Positions 54,919-62,696 of a stretch of 64,000 bases of DNA are shown piece after piece; position 1 is the first letter of the stretch; each line of letters starts with the position of its first letter. The position numbers were made by a program, and so were the translations under genes. This DNA comes from Bacteroidales bacterium UBA1797 (lineage in GTDB: Bacteria; Bacteroidota; Bacteroidia; Bacteroidales; VadinHA17): assembly GCA_002319885.1 (NCBI GenBank), contig DCFT01000112.1, positions 1,363-65,362 on the forward strand. The letters run 5' to 3'. The notes under the pieces are model-generated. The model had not been told where the DNA came from. It saw only the letters and a list, made by a program, of their open reading frames with translations, and did no database searches.

Positions 54919-54951
54919 CAAATATAAAATATTATATTTTATAAAAACAAA
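54919..54951 (-). promoter_or_regulatory. Promoter of the padR-HWP operon
   Basis: On the minus strand TTTG (54951-54948), 21 bases, then TATATTTG (54926-54919) match the Bacteroidota consensus. The surrounding DNA is made of overlapping TATATA/ATATTG dyads (54885-54940) where PadR could bind. The implied start is about 45 bases before the padR ATG. Confidence 0.65.
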
Positions 54952-55021
54952 TTAATCAAAAAAAAATTTTGTTGCATGAAACGGTGATATTATCATAATT
55001 CCTCTTATTCACTGTATTATT

Positions 55022-55326
55022 TTAAAAATCACTCCGGAATTCACAATCCGCTACTGATATACACTGGCTATAATAAGCAGGATCTAGATGAATTATCCCA
55101 CGAATATGATCCAGCATTATGACAAATGAACATAATGCAATATATGGATATTGTTTCCCCAACCAGTTCCATTGTTCCTTTACTATAATTCCATTGTCAG
55201 ACAAGTGCATCGATTTATTCGCAATCCAGCCAAATGAATTGTTGTGATTCCTTACACATATAGTATAAAATAGTGCCGTCCTGACGTATAATCAAACCCG
55301 GACAAGCTGTTAAGTTTCCTGTGCAT
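55022..55326 (-). pseudogene. REP-associated tyrosine transposase (RAYT/IS200-like) remnant
   Basis: On the minus strand an ATG at 55326 opens MHRKLNSLSGFDYTSGRHYF, like the RAYT start IRLxGYDYSxPGxYF. A one-base deletion near 55266 shifts the frame, after which TICVRNHNNSFGWI, MHLSDNGIIVKEQW, YPYIALCSFVIMLDHIRGII continue in the RAYT order. The catalytic HUH motif, normally HFH in PNHFHGII, is HIR here, so one metal-binding His is lost. The frame stops at 55022 and the second half, including the catalytic Tyr helix, is missing. It is dead, but it shows that such an element was present. It lies in the gap between the padR and tetR operons. Confidence 0.8.
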
Positions 55327-55420
55327 CTGATTAAACAATAATATTGTTTCTGACCAGCGAGATCATATATAGCTAATTTTAAGCAAATTAGAAATTACAA
55401 TCAAAATTTGTCTGAAAATA

Positions 55421-55452
55421 TTTGTCTTTTATTAAAATGTATCATAAATTTG
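55421..55452 (+). promoter_or_regulatory. Promoter of the tetR efflux operon
   Basis: TTTG at 55421-55424, 20 bases, then TAAATTTG at 55445-55452 match the Bacteroidota promoter. The predicted start is about 35 bases before the TetR ATG. Confidence 0.75.
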
Positions 55453-55492
55453 ACCATTCGGTTAAACTCAATAGTTAAACTAACAGGTTAAA
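55449..55492 (+). promoter_or_regulatory. Probable TetR operator overlapping the promoter
   Basis: TTTGACC-ATTC-GGTTAAA (55449-55466) is an inverted repeat matching at six of seven positions. It overlaps the -7 element, as an autorepressor site should. GTTAAACT recurs at 55461 and 55474, and GGTTAAA again at 55486, so more than one dimer might bind. Confidence 0.6.
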
Positions 55493-55494
55493 AA

Positions 55495-56106
55495 ATGAGT
55501 GAAAATGAAAAACTGACTGAGGAAAAAATCTTCGAGGCTGCAACAGTTGTCTTTGAAGAGGAAGGACTATCAGGTGCACGAATGCAGACAATAGCTGACC
55601 GTGCCGGCATAAATAAAGCATTGCTTCATTATTACTTCCGGACAAAAGATCACCTTTTTGAAGCCGTCTTTACAAAACTTGCAAAGAAAATGTTTAGCAA
55701 ATTCAATCCTATTTTTGAAAAAGAGCTTTCACTTGAAGAAAAAATCAGATTCTTTTTCAGGGAGCATATTTCTTTTATGCAACATAATCCAAAACTCCCG
55801 GGCTTTATAATAAACGAAATTAATCATAACCCTCAAAGGATTAAAAAGCTTCTGAGCAATATCGACTTTAAAAAATTATGGTCAACTATACTGGAACATC
55901 ACGCTCATGAACTGTATAAATACAATATAACAGAGGAAAACCTCCCACAGATTATGACAACAATTGCATCTCTTAGTGTGTTTCCCTTTGCAGCAAGAGG
56001 TATTCTTGAAATAGTATTTAACAATTACGGAGTCAATTTTGATAAGTATATTGAAGATAGAAAGACCTTTGCAGCGGATTTTGTAATCAAAGCTATAACA
56101 AAATAA
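55495..56106 (+). CDS. TetR/AcrR-family transcriptional regulator
   Basis: 203 residues. The N-terminal helix-turn-helix is clear: KIFEAATVVFEEEGLSGARMQTIADRAGINKALLHYYFRTKDHLFEAVF. The rest is a helical ligand-binding domain. It is the first gene of an operon with TolC, HlyD, two ABC ATPases and two ABC-2 permeases, the arrangement of the Ybh (CecR-controlled) system of E. coli. It most likely represses its own operon through the dyad at 55449-55466 and is released by an effluxed compound. Confidence 0.94.
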   Translation: MSENEKLTEEKIFEAATVVFEEEGLSGARMQTIADRAGINKALLHYYFRTKDHLFEAVFTKLAKKMFSKFNPIFEKELSLEEKIRFFFREHISFMQHNPKLPGFIINEINHNPQRIKKLLSNIDFKKLWSTILEHHAHELYKYNITEENLPQIMTTIASLSVFPFAARGILEIVFNNYGVNFDKYIEDRKTFAADFVIKAITK

Positions 56107-56167
56107 AGAAGACTCCTTCGCACGCAGCTTAGCTCAATTTTAAAATTAAAATACTAAATCTATATAA

Positions 56168-57466
56168 ATGAGAAGAAGAGAATTGATAATAATGATTATA
56201 CTGCTTCTGGGACAGTTTCCACTTCAGGCCCAGAAGATACTGACTCTGCAAGAGTGCTATGACCAGGCTATGAAAGCTAATGCCCTGGCTGCTGAAAAAA
56301 ATGGCTATGCCGATATTTCAAAACTGAGAGATGAAAATCTGGCAAAGGGATGGCTCCCTACTCTAGATGCTAACGGAAGTTTCATCTATAATTCTTCCGT
56401 GCTCGATATGGGGAGTGTCCTGGGATCTCTTCCAATACCAGGTATAGCAGGTGCAATCAAGCCGCTCCCGAATGAACAATATAAAATTACTCTCGATATA
56501 AACCAGGTTATTTATGACGGAGGAGCTATCAAAGGCGCCAGGGCAATTGAAAAGGCTGACCTTAGCATTAATGAAAAACAGACCGAAACTGACCTGTATA
56601 AGCTTCGGGAGCAGATAAACGGCTATTATTTCAATATTTTGCTGCTGGCCCGACAGAAAGAGCTTTTGAATAATTATATGGAAATTATTAAAAAACGTAT
56701 CGGGTCAATACAATCAGGAATAAACAATGGCGTAATAATAAAGTCAGATGAAGATGTACTGACGTCTGAAAAGATAAATCTTGAACAACAACTTGCTGAA
56801 AATGAGATCAGGAAAAATGCCTTTATGAAGATCCTGTCCGATATTACAGGTAATGAGATCAGCAGTTCAACTGAGTTAATTATGCCTTCACCTCCTACAG
56901 AACTGACAAATGAATTATCACGTCCCGAATTGCAGCTTTTCGATTTAAGGAAGGAACAACTGGATGCGGGGATGAAGGTTATTGAAAGCAAAAGAATGCC
57001 TAAAGCGTTTGGATTTGCTACCATCGGTTATGGCAATCCTCCCGGAAGTAATTTCTTTAAAAATGAGTTTGCTCCTTATTATGTTCTCGGAGCAGGCATA
57101 AAATGGAATATATTCGACTGGAACAAATCAAGAAATGAAAAACAAATTATCTCATTTCAGCAAAATATTATGCAGAACAGGAAGAATGATCTTTCTGATA
57201 ACTTAAAAAGACTACTTGATTTAAAATATGCCGAAATAGAAAGTCTCAAAACTCTTAATGAAACCGATTCCAGCCTTATAGCCCTGAGGAAACGAATAAC
57301 TGCCTCTGCCGAATCGCAATATCAGAACGGCACTATTACAGCAACTGACTACCTGAATCAACTTGACGCTGAACGACAGGCTATGATAAATTCAGAGATC
57401 CATAAAATAAGCCTTTCAATGAGAAGAATCGAATACCTGAATATCAGCGGAAAAGAGATAGAATAG
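56168..57466 (+). CDS. TolC-family outer-membrane efflux protein
   Basis: 432 residues with a signal peptide (ending FPLQAQ). The mature start ILTLQECYDQAMKANALAAEKN and the paired long helices (LRDENLAKGWLPTLDANGSFIYNS; ITASAESQYQNGTITATDYLNQLDAERQAMINSEIHKISLSMRRIEYLN) fit the family. It is only distantly similar to the TolC protein at 49649. It starts 61 bases after tetR and provides the outer-membrane duct of the Ybh-type exporter. Confidence 0.92.
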   Translation: MRRRELIIMIILLLGQFPLQAQKILTLQECYDQAMKANALAAEKNGYADISKLRDENLAKGWLPTLDANGSFIYNSSVLDMGSVLGSLPIPGIAGAIKPLPNEQYKITLDINQVIYDGGAIKGARAIEKADLSINEKQTETDLYKLREQINGYYFNILLLARQKELLNNYMEIIKKRIGSIQSGINNGVIIKSDEDVLTSEKINLEQQLAENEIRKNAFMKILSDITGNEISSSTELIMPSPPTELTNELSRPELQLFDLRKEQLDAGMKVIESKRMPKAFGFATIGYGNPPGSNFFKNEFAPYYVLGAGIKWNIFDWNKSRNEKQIISFQQNIMQNRKNDLSDNLKRLLDLKYAEIESLKTLNETDSSLIALRKRITASAESQYQNGTITATDYLNQLDAERQAMINSEIHKISLSMRRIEYLNISGKEIE

Positions 57467-57483
57467 CCCAACTGTGATAGCAG

Positions 57484-57575
57484 GACCCCATCCCCCCTTG
57501 GGCCAATCTCCACAGATAAGGTTATGTATAATAAAAGATCAATAATTAACCCCCTTTAGAGGGGCAGGGGGCAAA
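57484..57575. repeat. C/G-rich palindromic element inside the efflux operon
   Basis: The left arm begins ACCCCATCCCCCCTTGGG (57485-57502) and the right arm is CCCCCTTTAGAGGGGCAGGG followed by GGC (57550-57572), with AT-rich DNA between. It resembles the element at 44301-44410 in its C-runs and CCCCTTTAGAGGGG-type core. It lies between the tolC and hlyD genes of one operon. Confidence 0.6.
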
Positions 57576-57615
57576 AGGTGAAAATAAATCAATAAAAAAC
57601 TAACAATATAACAAC

Positions 57616-58509
57616 ATGAAAACCAGATCACTAATAATAATCACAGCAGTGCTCTTAGTCGGATGCAAAAACAATACCGACAAAGCTGATGCATACGGCA
57701 ATTTTGAAGCAACAGAAGTTATTATTTCTTCTGAAACAAACGGAAGAATCCTGCATCTGGATCCCACTGAGGGCTCAAAGATTGATGAAGGCTCTGCAAT
57801 AGCGCTTATCGATACAACCATATTTCATCTGCAGAAAGAAGAAATAAATGCTGCCATGAGAAATGTTGTAACACGAGTCGCTTTAATCAATGCCCAGAAT
57901 GATATTCTAACACAGCAGATAGCAAACATCAATATAAATATATCTAGGATCGGAAAGATGTTGAAAGATGATGCTGCCACTCAAAAACAATATGATGATC
58001 TGGCAGGTCAGGTTGCCGTTCTGCAGAAACAAATCAATGCCAACAACACACAAAAAGAATCAGTGGCAGCTGAGCTCTCTGTAAATGAATCAAAGAAAGC
58101 AACTTTAAATGAACAGATTAAAAGGTGTACGGTAAAAAGCCCCCTTAAAGGAACTGTAATTGAAAAATATGCCGAAGCCGGAGAAATAACGGCTGCCGGC
58201 AAACCATTGGTAAAAATTGCAGATCTGTCAGTTATCAAACTTAAAGTTTTCGTAAGCGGAGCGCAAATTGGTAAAATAAAGACCGGAGAAAAATGTACAA
58301 TAAGGATCGATAATGGTGTAAATGGATATAGTTCATTTCCGGGAACAATAAGTTACATATCGGAGAAAGCAGAATTTACTCCCAAAATAATTCAGACAAA
58401 AGACGAAAGAGTAGTCCTTGTTTATGCAGTAAATATTGATGTAGTAAATGACGGATCTCTAAAATCAGGGATGCCGGGTGAAGCGCTTTTCAATATAGAA
58501 AATAAATGA
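57616..58509 (+). CDS. HlyD/YbhG-type periplasmic adaptor lipoprotein
   Basis: 297 residues. A short lipoprotein signal (IIITAVLLVGC, Cys about 16) anchors it to the membrane. Then come a lipoyl-like half (NFEATEVIISSETNGRILHLDPTEGSKIDEGSAIALIDT), a coiled-coil hairpin (about 60-165), the second half (CTVKSPLKGTVIEKYAEAGEITAAGKPLVKIADLS) and a beta-barrel (VFVSGAQIGKIKTGEKCTIRID). It links the inner-membrane ABC-2 transporter to TolC. The next gene starts four bases after its stop. Confidence 0.92.
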   Translation: MKTRSLIIITAVLLVGCKNNTDKADAYGNFEATEVIISSETNGRILHLDPTEGSKIDEGSAIALIDTTIFHLQKEEINAAMRNVVTRVALINAQNDILTQQIANININISRIGKMLKDDAATQKQYDDLAGQVAVLQKQINANNTQKESVAAELSVNESKKATLNEQIKRCTVKSPLKGTVIEKYAEAGEITAAGKPLVKIADLSVIKLKVFVSGAQIGKIKTGEKCTIRIDNGVNGYSSFPGTISYISEKAEFTPKIIQTKDERVVLVYAVNIDVVNDGSLKSGMPGEALFNIENK

Positions 58510-58513
58510 TAAT

Positions 58514-59428
58514 ATGATAAAAGCAATTGAAGCATCGGGCATTTCTAAATCGTTCGGAGCAACAAAGGCACTCGATAATATTTCTTTTTCAGTTAACGAA
58601 TCTGAAATATTTGGGTTTATCGGTCCTGATGGCGCCGGAAAAACTACTTTGTTCAGGATCATTACATCACTGCTTATACCTGATTCTGGAACCATGAAAG
58701 TTTTGGGGATGGACCCCATAACTGAATATAAGGAACTGCGGAAGAATATAGGATATATGCCGGGAAGATTCAGTCTTTACCAGGATCTCTCAGTAGAAGA
58801 AAACCTGAATTTTTATGCAACTGTTTTCGGTACGACTGTTGAGGAAAATTATGAGCTTATTTCCGATATCTACTCACATATTGAACCATTCAAAAAAAGG
58901 CTGACCGGTAAACTTTCAGGAGGAATGAAACAAAAACTGGCCCTCTCCTGTGCATTAATACACAAGCCAAAACTTCTGGTTCTCGATGAACCGACAACAG
59001 GTGTGGATGCCGTTTCAAGATCTGAGTTCTGGGATATGCTGGGCAAATTGAAAAAACATAACATAACTATAATTGTATCTACACCATATATGGATGAAGC
59101 CATCCGATGCAACAGGGTGGCTCTGATACAGGATGGAAACATCCTTTCAGTTGATACTCCTCAAAATGTCAGGACAGGTTTCAGCAGAAAGCTTTTTACC
59201 GTAAAATCAGCTGAAAAATACAAACTTATTAAAACACTGAGAAAAAATCCGGAGGTTCTGACAGCGTATCCCTTTGGAGATTCTATGCATGTAACCTTAA
59301 TTGATGGATCAACTCCTGACTCTCTTTCAAAGGGACTGGTTCGGGAAGGGATAAATGATGCGGTTGTCCATGAAGCTGAAGCAGGAATCGAAGACCGGTT
59401 TCTCGAATTGATGGAAAAGCCACAGTAG
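58514..59428 (+). CDS. ABC transporter ATPase (YbhF N-half type)
   Basis: 304 residues. Walker A is GPDGAGKTT, signature LSGGMKQKLALSCALIHKP, Walker B LLVLDEPTTGVD. The switch-loop position, His in most ABC ATPases, is Pro (IIVSTPYMDEAIRC), so this site may hydrolyse poorly. The C-terminal 80 residues form a regulatory-type tail (LFTVKSAEKYKLIKTLRKNPEVLTAYPFG). In E. coli YbhF two ATPase domains are fused, and the first has a similar degenerate switch. Here the halves are separate genes, 82 bases apart. Confidence 0.93.
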   Translation: MIKAIEASGISKSFGATKALDNISFSVNESEIFGFIGPDGAGKTTLFRIITSLLIPDSGTMKVLGMDPITEYKELRKNIGYMPGRFSLYQDLSVEENLNFYATVFGTTVEENYELISDIYSHIEPFKKRLTGKLSGGMKQKLALSCALIHKPKLLVLDEPTTGVDAVSRSEFWDMLGKLKKHNITIIVSTPYMDEAIRCNRVALIQDGNILSVDTPQNVRTGFSRKLFTVKSAEKYKLIKTLRKNPEVLTAYPFGDSMHVTLIDGSTPDSLSKGLVREGINDAVVHEAEAGIEDRFLELMEKPQ

Positions 59429-59510
59429 CATTTTTTACTTGGAAATTTGACAGCGGAATAAGATTTTATTGACAGGTTAAAAAACAACAAATTAATACAA
59501 GGGCGAAGAG

Positions 59511-60236
59511 ATGAACAAAAAGGTTATCTATGTTAAGAACCTGGTAAAAAAATTCGACAGCTTTGTTGCTAACGATAATCTCAGCTTTGAGGTCTCGGAG
59601 GGTGAAATTTTTGGTTTTCTGGGGGCTAATGGTGCAGGCAAAACAACAACGATACGTATTCTCTCCGGGCTATCTAAACCTACGTCAGGAGAAGTTAAGG
59701 TTGCTGGGTTTGACGCTTATACTCAAGCCGAACAAATAAAAAAGAATATCGGCTATATGTGTCAGAAATTTTCACTATACGAAGATCTGACAGTAAAAGA
59801 AAACATAGTCCTTTATGGCGGAATTTATGGAATGAAGAAATCTCTGATTAAAGAAAGACTTTCTGACCTTCTTGAAAAACTGCATTTCCAGGAATATGAA
59901 AACAGAATGATATCTGACCTTCCTCTCGGACTAAGACAAAAACTTGCCTTCTCTGTGGCAGTACTGCACGAACCAAAGATTGTATTTCTTGATGAACCCA
60001 CAGGAGGCGTCGATCCAATTACCAGGCGGCAGTTCTGGGAGACAATATACGAAACAGCCTCAAGAGGAATCACAATATTCGTTACCACGCATTACATGGA
60101 TGAGGCAGAATATTGTGACAGGATATCAATAATGAATGAAGGAAAAATTGTTGCACTGGATACCCCCGAAATGCTTAAGAAGCAATATAATGTTTCTTCT
60201 GTTGAGGAGGTGTTTATTAAAATAGCCAGACCATGA
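59511..60236 (+). CDS. ABC transporter ATPase (YbhF C-half type)
   Basis: 241 residues. Walker A GANGAGKTT, Walker B IVFLDEPTGGVD and the switch His in FVTTHYMDEAEYC are intact. The signature loop is LPLGLRQKLAFSVAVLHEP instead of LSGGQ, as is usual in the second half of YbhF. It complements the preceding ATPase, which has a good signature but lacks the switch His, so the pair is probably an asymmetric heterodimer. The stop overlaps the next gene by four bases. Confidence 0.94.
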   Translation: MNKKVIYVKNLVKKFDSFVANDNLSFEVSEGEIFGFLGANGAGKTTTIRILSGLSKPTSGEVKVAGFDAYTQAEQIKKNIGYMCQKFSLYEDLTVKENIVLYGGIYGMKKSLIKERLSDLLEKLHFQEYENRMISDLPLGLRQKLAFSVAVLHEPKIVFLDEPTGGVDPITRRQFWETIYETASRGITIFVTTHYMDEAEYCDRISIMNEGKIVALDTPEMLKKQYNVSSVEEVFIKIARP

Positions 60237-61342
60237 AACGATTCCTCGGTTTTGTAAAAAAAGAATTCCTGCATATTTTCAGGGATTACCGGACACTATT
60301 TATCCTTTTTGGTATTCCTGCTGCCCAGATACTAATTTTTGGTTATGCTGTCAGCACCGATATAAGAAATGCCGGTGTCGCAGTACTCGATTTATCACAC
60401 GATGAAGTAACCACGAAACTGACCGACAAAATTATGAGCTCGGGTTTTTTCAAAAGAACTGAGACATTGCTGAATTACAACGATATAGACAAAGTATTTA
60501 AAAAGGGTAAAACAAAAGCTGTAATAGTTTTTGAAGAAGGTTTTGGCAAGAAACTTATAAACGAGGGTAAAGCCTCTTTAAGCATTATTGCTGACGGTTC
60601 AGAGCCTAACACGGCAACACTTATCACAAATTATACAACTGCAATAGTGAACGATTTTACAACAGATTTAGCCGGACCTTCAAGAAATAACTCATTACGG
60701 ATAAGCCCTGAAGTAAAAATGTTCTATAACCCCGGACTTAAAAGCCATTACATGTTTGTTCCGGGTGTGGTAACTCTGATACTTATACTGATCTGTGCTC
60801 TTATGACATCTGTTACTATAACACGTGAAAAAGAATTTGGGACAATGGAGGTCCTCCTTGTCTCTCCCCTTCGTCCAATACAGATAATTCTTGGGAAAGT
60901 GACTCCTTATTTTATCCTCTCTTTTATCAATGTGCTTCTCATTCTCGGGTTATCATGGCTGGTTTTCGGACTGCCTGTAAAAGGAAGTATTATTCTTCTT
61001 TTGGCTGAATGCATGCTTTATATATTAATGAGTCTAAGTCTTGGAATACTTATCTCAACGGTATCGGACAATATGCAACAGGCCATATTCATCTCCCTTA
61101 TAGGACTAATGTTGCCGACAGTACTACTCTCCGGATTTATTTTCCCGATTGAAAACATGCCAAAAATTTATGATTATGTAAGTTCAATTCTTCCACCAAG
61201 ATATTTTATTGTAATAATTAAAAACATAATGATAAAAGGGACAGGTATCATGTATATTTGGAAAGAGACACTTATCCTGATTATCATGACATTAGTCTTT
61301 ATAGGATTGAGTGTCAGGAAGTTTAAGATCAGACTGGAATAA
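60233..61342 (+). CDS. ABC-2 type permease (YbhS/YbhR family), first
   Basis: 369 residues. Helix 1 is at about 25-43 (LFILFGIPAAQILIFGYAV), then a periplasmic domain (about 45-170; GVAVLDLSHDEVTTKL, VIVFEEGFGKKLINEG, LSIIADGSEPNTATLITNY), then five helices including MFVPGVVTLILILICALMTSVTITREKEFGTMEVLLVSPL and the C-terminal FIGLSVRKFK. It starts inside the end of the ATPase gene, so translation is coupled. With the second permease it forms the membrane heterodimer. Confidence 0.93.
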   Translation: MKRFLGFVKKEFLHIFRDYRTLFILFGIPAAQILIFGYAVSTDIRNAGVAVLDLSHDEVTTKLTDKIMSSGFFKRTETLLNYNDIDKVFKKGKTKAVIVFEEGFGKKLINEGKASLSIIADGSEPNTATLITNYTTAIVNDFTTDLAGPSRNNSLRISPEVKMFYNPGLKSHYMFVPGVVTLILILICALMTSVTITREKEFGTMEVLLVSPLRPIQIILGKVTPYFILSFINVLLILGLSWLVFGLPVKGSIILLLAECMLYILMSLSLGILISTVSDNMQQAIFISLIGLMLPTVLLSGFIFPIENMPKIYDYVSSILPPRYFIVIIKNIMIKGTGIMYIWKETLILIIMTLVFIGLSVRKFKIRLE

Positions 61343-61394
61343 AAGCGGGTAACGAAGCACAAAGTAAGACAAAGGATAAAAATTAATCAGCCTT

Positions 61395-61424
61395 CAGTGA
61401 GTCGTGAATCGTTAGTCGTGAGTC
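61395..61424 (+). repeat. TCGTGAG heptamer tandem repeat
   Basis: After a partial unit come TCGTGAA, TCGTTAG and TCGTGAG without gaps (61402-61422), in the 139-base gap between the two permease genes. An ACAAAG-rich stretch (61348-61376) precedes it and resembles part of the repeat at 39490-39600. Confidence 0.6.
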
Positions 61425-61481
61425 ATTATATCTATTAATCGTATGTATTAATTTTTAATTGAATAAGAAAAAAACTATTGA

Positions 61482-62600
61482 ATGAGAACGATATTCTACC
61501 TGATAAAAAAAGAATTCCTTCAGATTTTCCGGAATAAATTTATTTCGAAAGCCATTTTTGCTGTCCCTCTGGTGCAGATGCTGATTCTTGTTCCTGCTGT
61601 AACATTTGAGTTAAAAAGCGTTAAACTTACTGTTATTGATAAAGATATTACCTCCGAATCGAGAGGGTTGATAAACAAACTTAATGGATCTACGTTTTTC
61701 AAAGTTTCATCCTCAACCTTTTCAGAAGACGAGGCAATTAATCTTCTTCACAGGAATAAATGCACTATGATACTTGAGATACCTGAAGGGTTTGGTAAAG
61801 ATATAGGAAATGGAACCCCTGGCAGATTACTGGCCACTATTGATGCCGTAAACGCCTCATCGGCAGAGCTTACCTGGGCTTATTTCAGTGGTGTTATCCG
61901 AGATTATAATACGGATCTTATAAAGAAAAACTTATCAACCATTTCACCTATTCCCCTGCAAAAAATTGTAATTACAAACAGGTACTGGTACAATGAATTG
62001 CTTAATTACAAATACTACATGCTCCCCGGTATTCTGGTAATCCTCGTCACAGCGATAGGATTCCTTCTGGCTGGTCTGAACATGGTAAGAGAAAAAGAAG
62101 TTGGGACCATAGAGCAGATAAATGTTACACCTGTCAGAAAATATCATTTTATCATAGCAAAAATGGTACCCTTTCTGCTCATTGGACTAATAGATCTTGC
62201 TCTTGGTCTGATCATAGGCAAAATTGCATTTAATATACCATTTGAAGGAAGTATTCTGCTTTTGTTCCTTAGCAGTACAATATTTCTTATAGCCGTGCTG
62301 GGTGTGGCTCTTTTTATATCCACATTCTCAGGAACCCAGCAACAGTATATGTTTGTGGCATTTTTCTGTATGATTATTTTCATCCTGATGAGCGGTATCT
62401 TTACACCCTATGAAAGTATGCCTGTATGGGCACAGGATTTTAACCTCATCAACCCGGTTGCCTATCTTATGCGTATAAACCGGATGGTCATGCTTAAAGG
62501 ATCTACAATGCATGACATCAGCAGGGAACTCTATTCTCTGGCGACAATTGCGATAGTTTTTACAACTCTTGCAGTTAGACGTTACCGGAAAACAGCCTGA
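61482..62600 (+). CDS. ABC-2 type permease (YbhS/YbhR family), second
   Basis: 372 residues with the same layout as the preceding permease: helix 1 (AIFAVPLVQMLILVPAVTFEL), a periplasmic domain (about 45-175; TVIDKDITSESRGLINKL, MILEIPEGFGKDIGNGTPG), then five helices (MLPGILVILVTAIGFLLAGLNMVREKEVGTIEQINVTPV, FLLIGLIDLALGLIIG, FVAFFCMIIFILMSGIFTPYESMP). It is the last gene of the efflux operon. Substrates of the E. coli relative include drugs and cations; here unknown. Confidence 0.93.
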   Translation: MRTIFYLIKKEFLQIFRNKFISKAIFAVPLVQMLILVPAVTFELKSVKLTVIDKDITSESRGLINKLNGSTFFKVSSSTFSEDEAINLLHRNKCTMILEIPEGFGKDIGNGTPGRLLATIDAVNASSAELTWAYFSGVIRDYNTDLIKKNLSTISPIPLQKIVITNRYWYNELLNYKYYMLPGILVILVTAIGFLLAGLNMVREKEVGTIEQINVTPVRKYHFIIAKMVPFLLIGLIDLALGLIIGKIAFNIPFEGSILLLFLSSTIFLIAVLGVALFISTFSGTQQQYMFVAFFCMIIFILMSGIFTPYESMPVWAQDFNLINPVAYLMRINRMVMLKGSTMHDISRELYSLATIAIVFTTLAVRRYRKTA

Positions 62601-62696
62601 TTTAAACAGTTTTCAGATTATAAAACAGAAAAAGTTTTGTTTAAAAATAAGTTGATGATTTAGCCTGACTAATATGAAGTTACCAATGATATTATT

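Noticed and set aside
61395..61424. Tandem heptamers as a CRISPR-like array
   Set aside because: Units are seven bases and contiguous without spacers, and there are no cas genes in the window.
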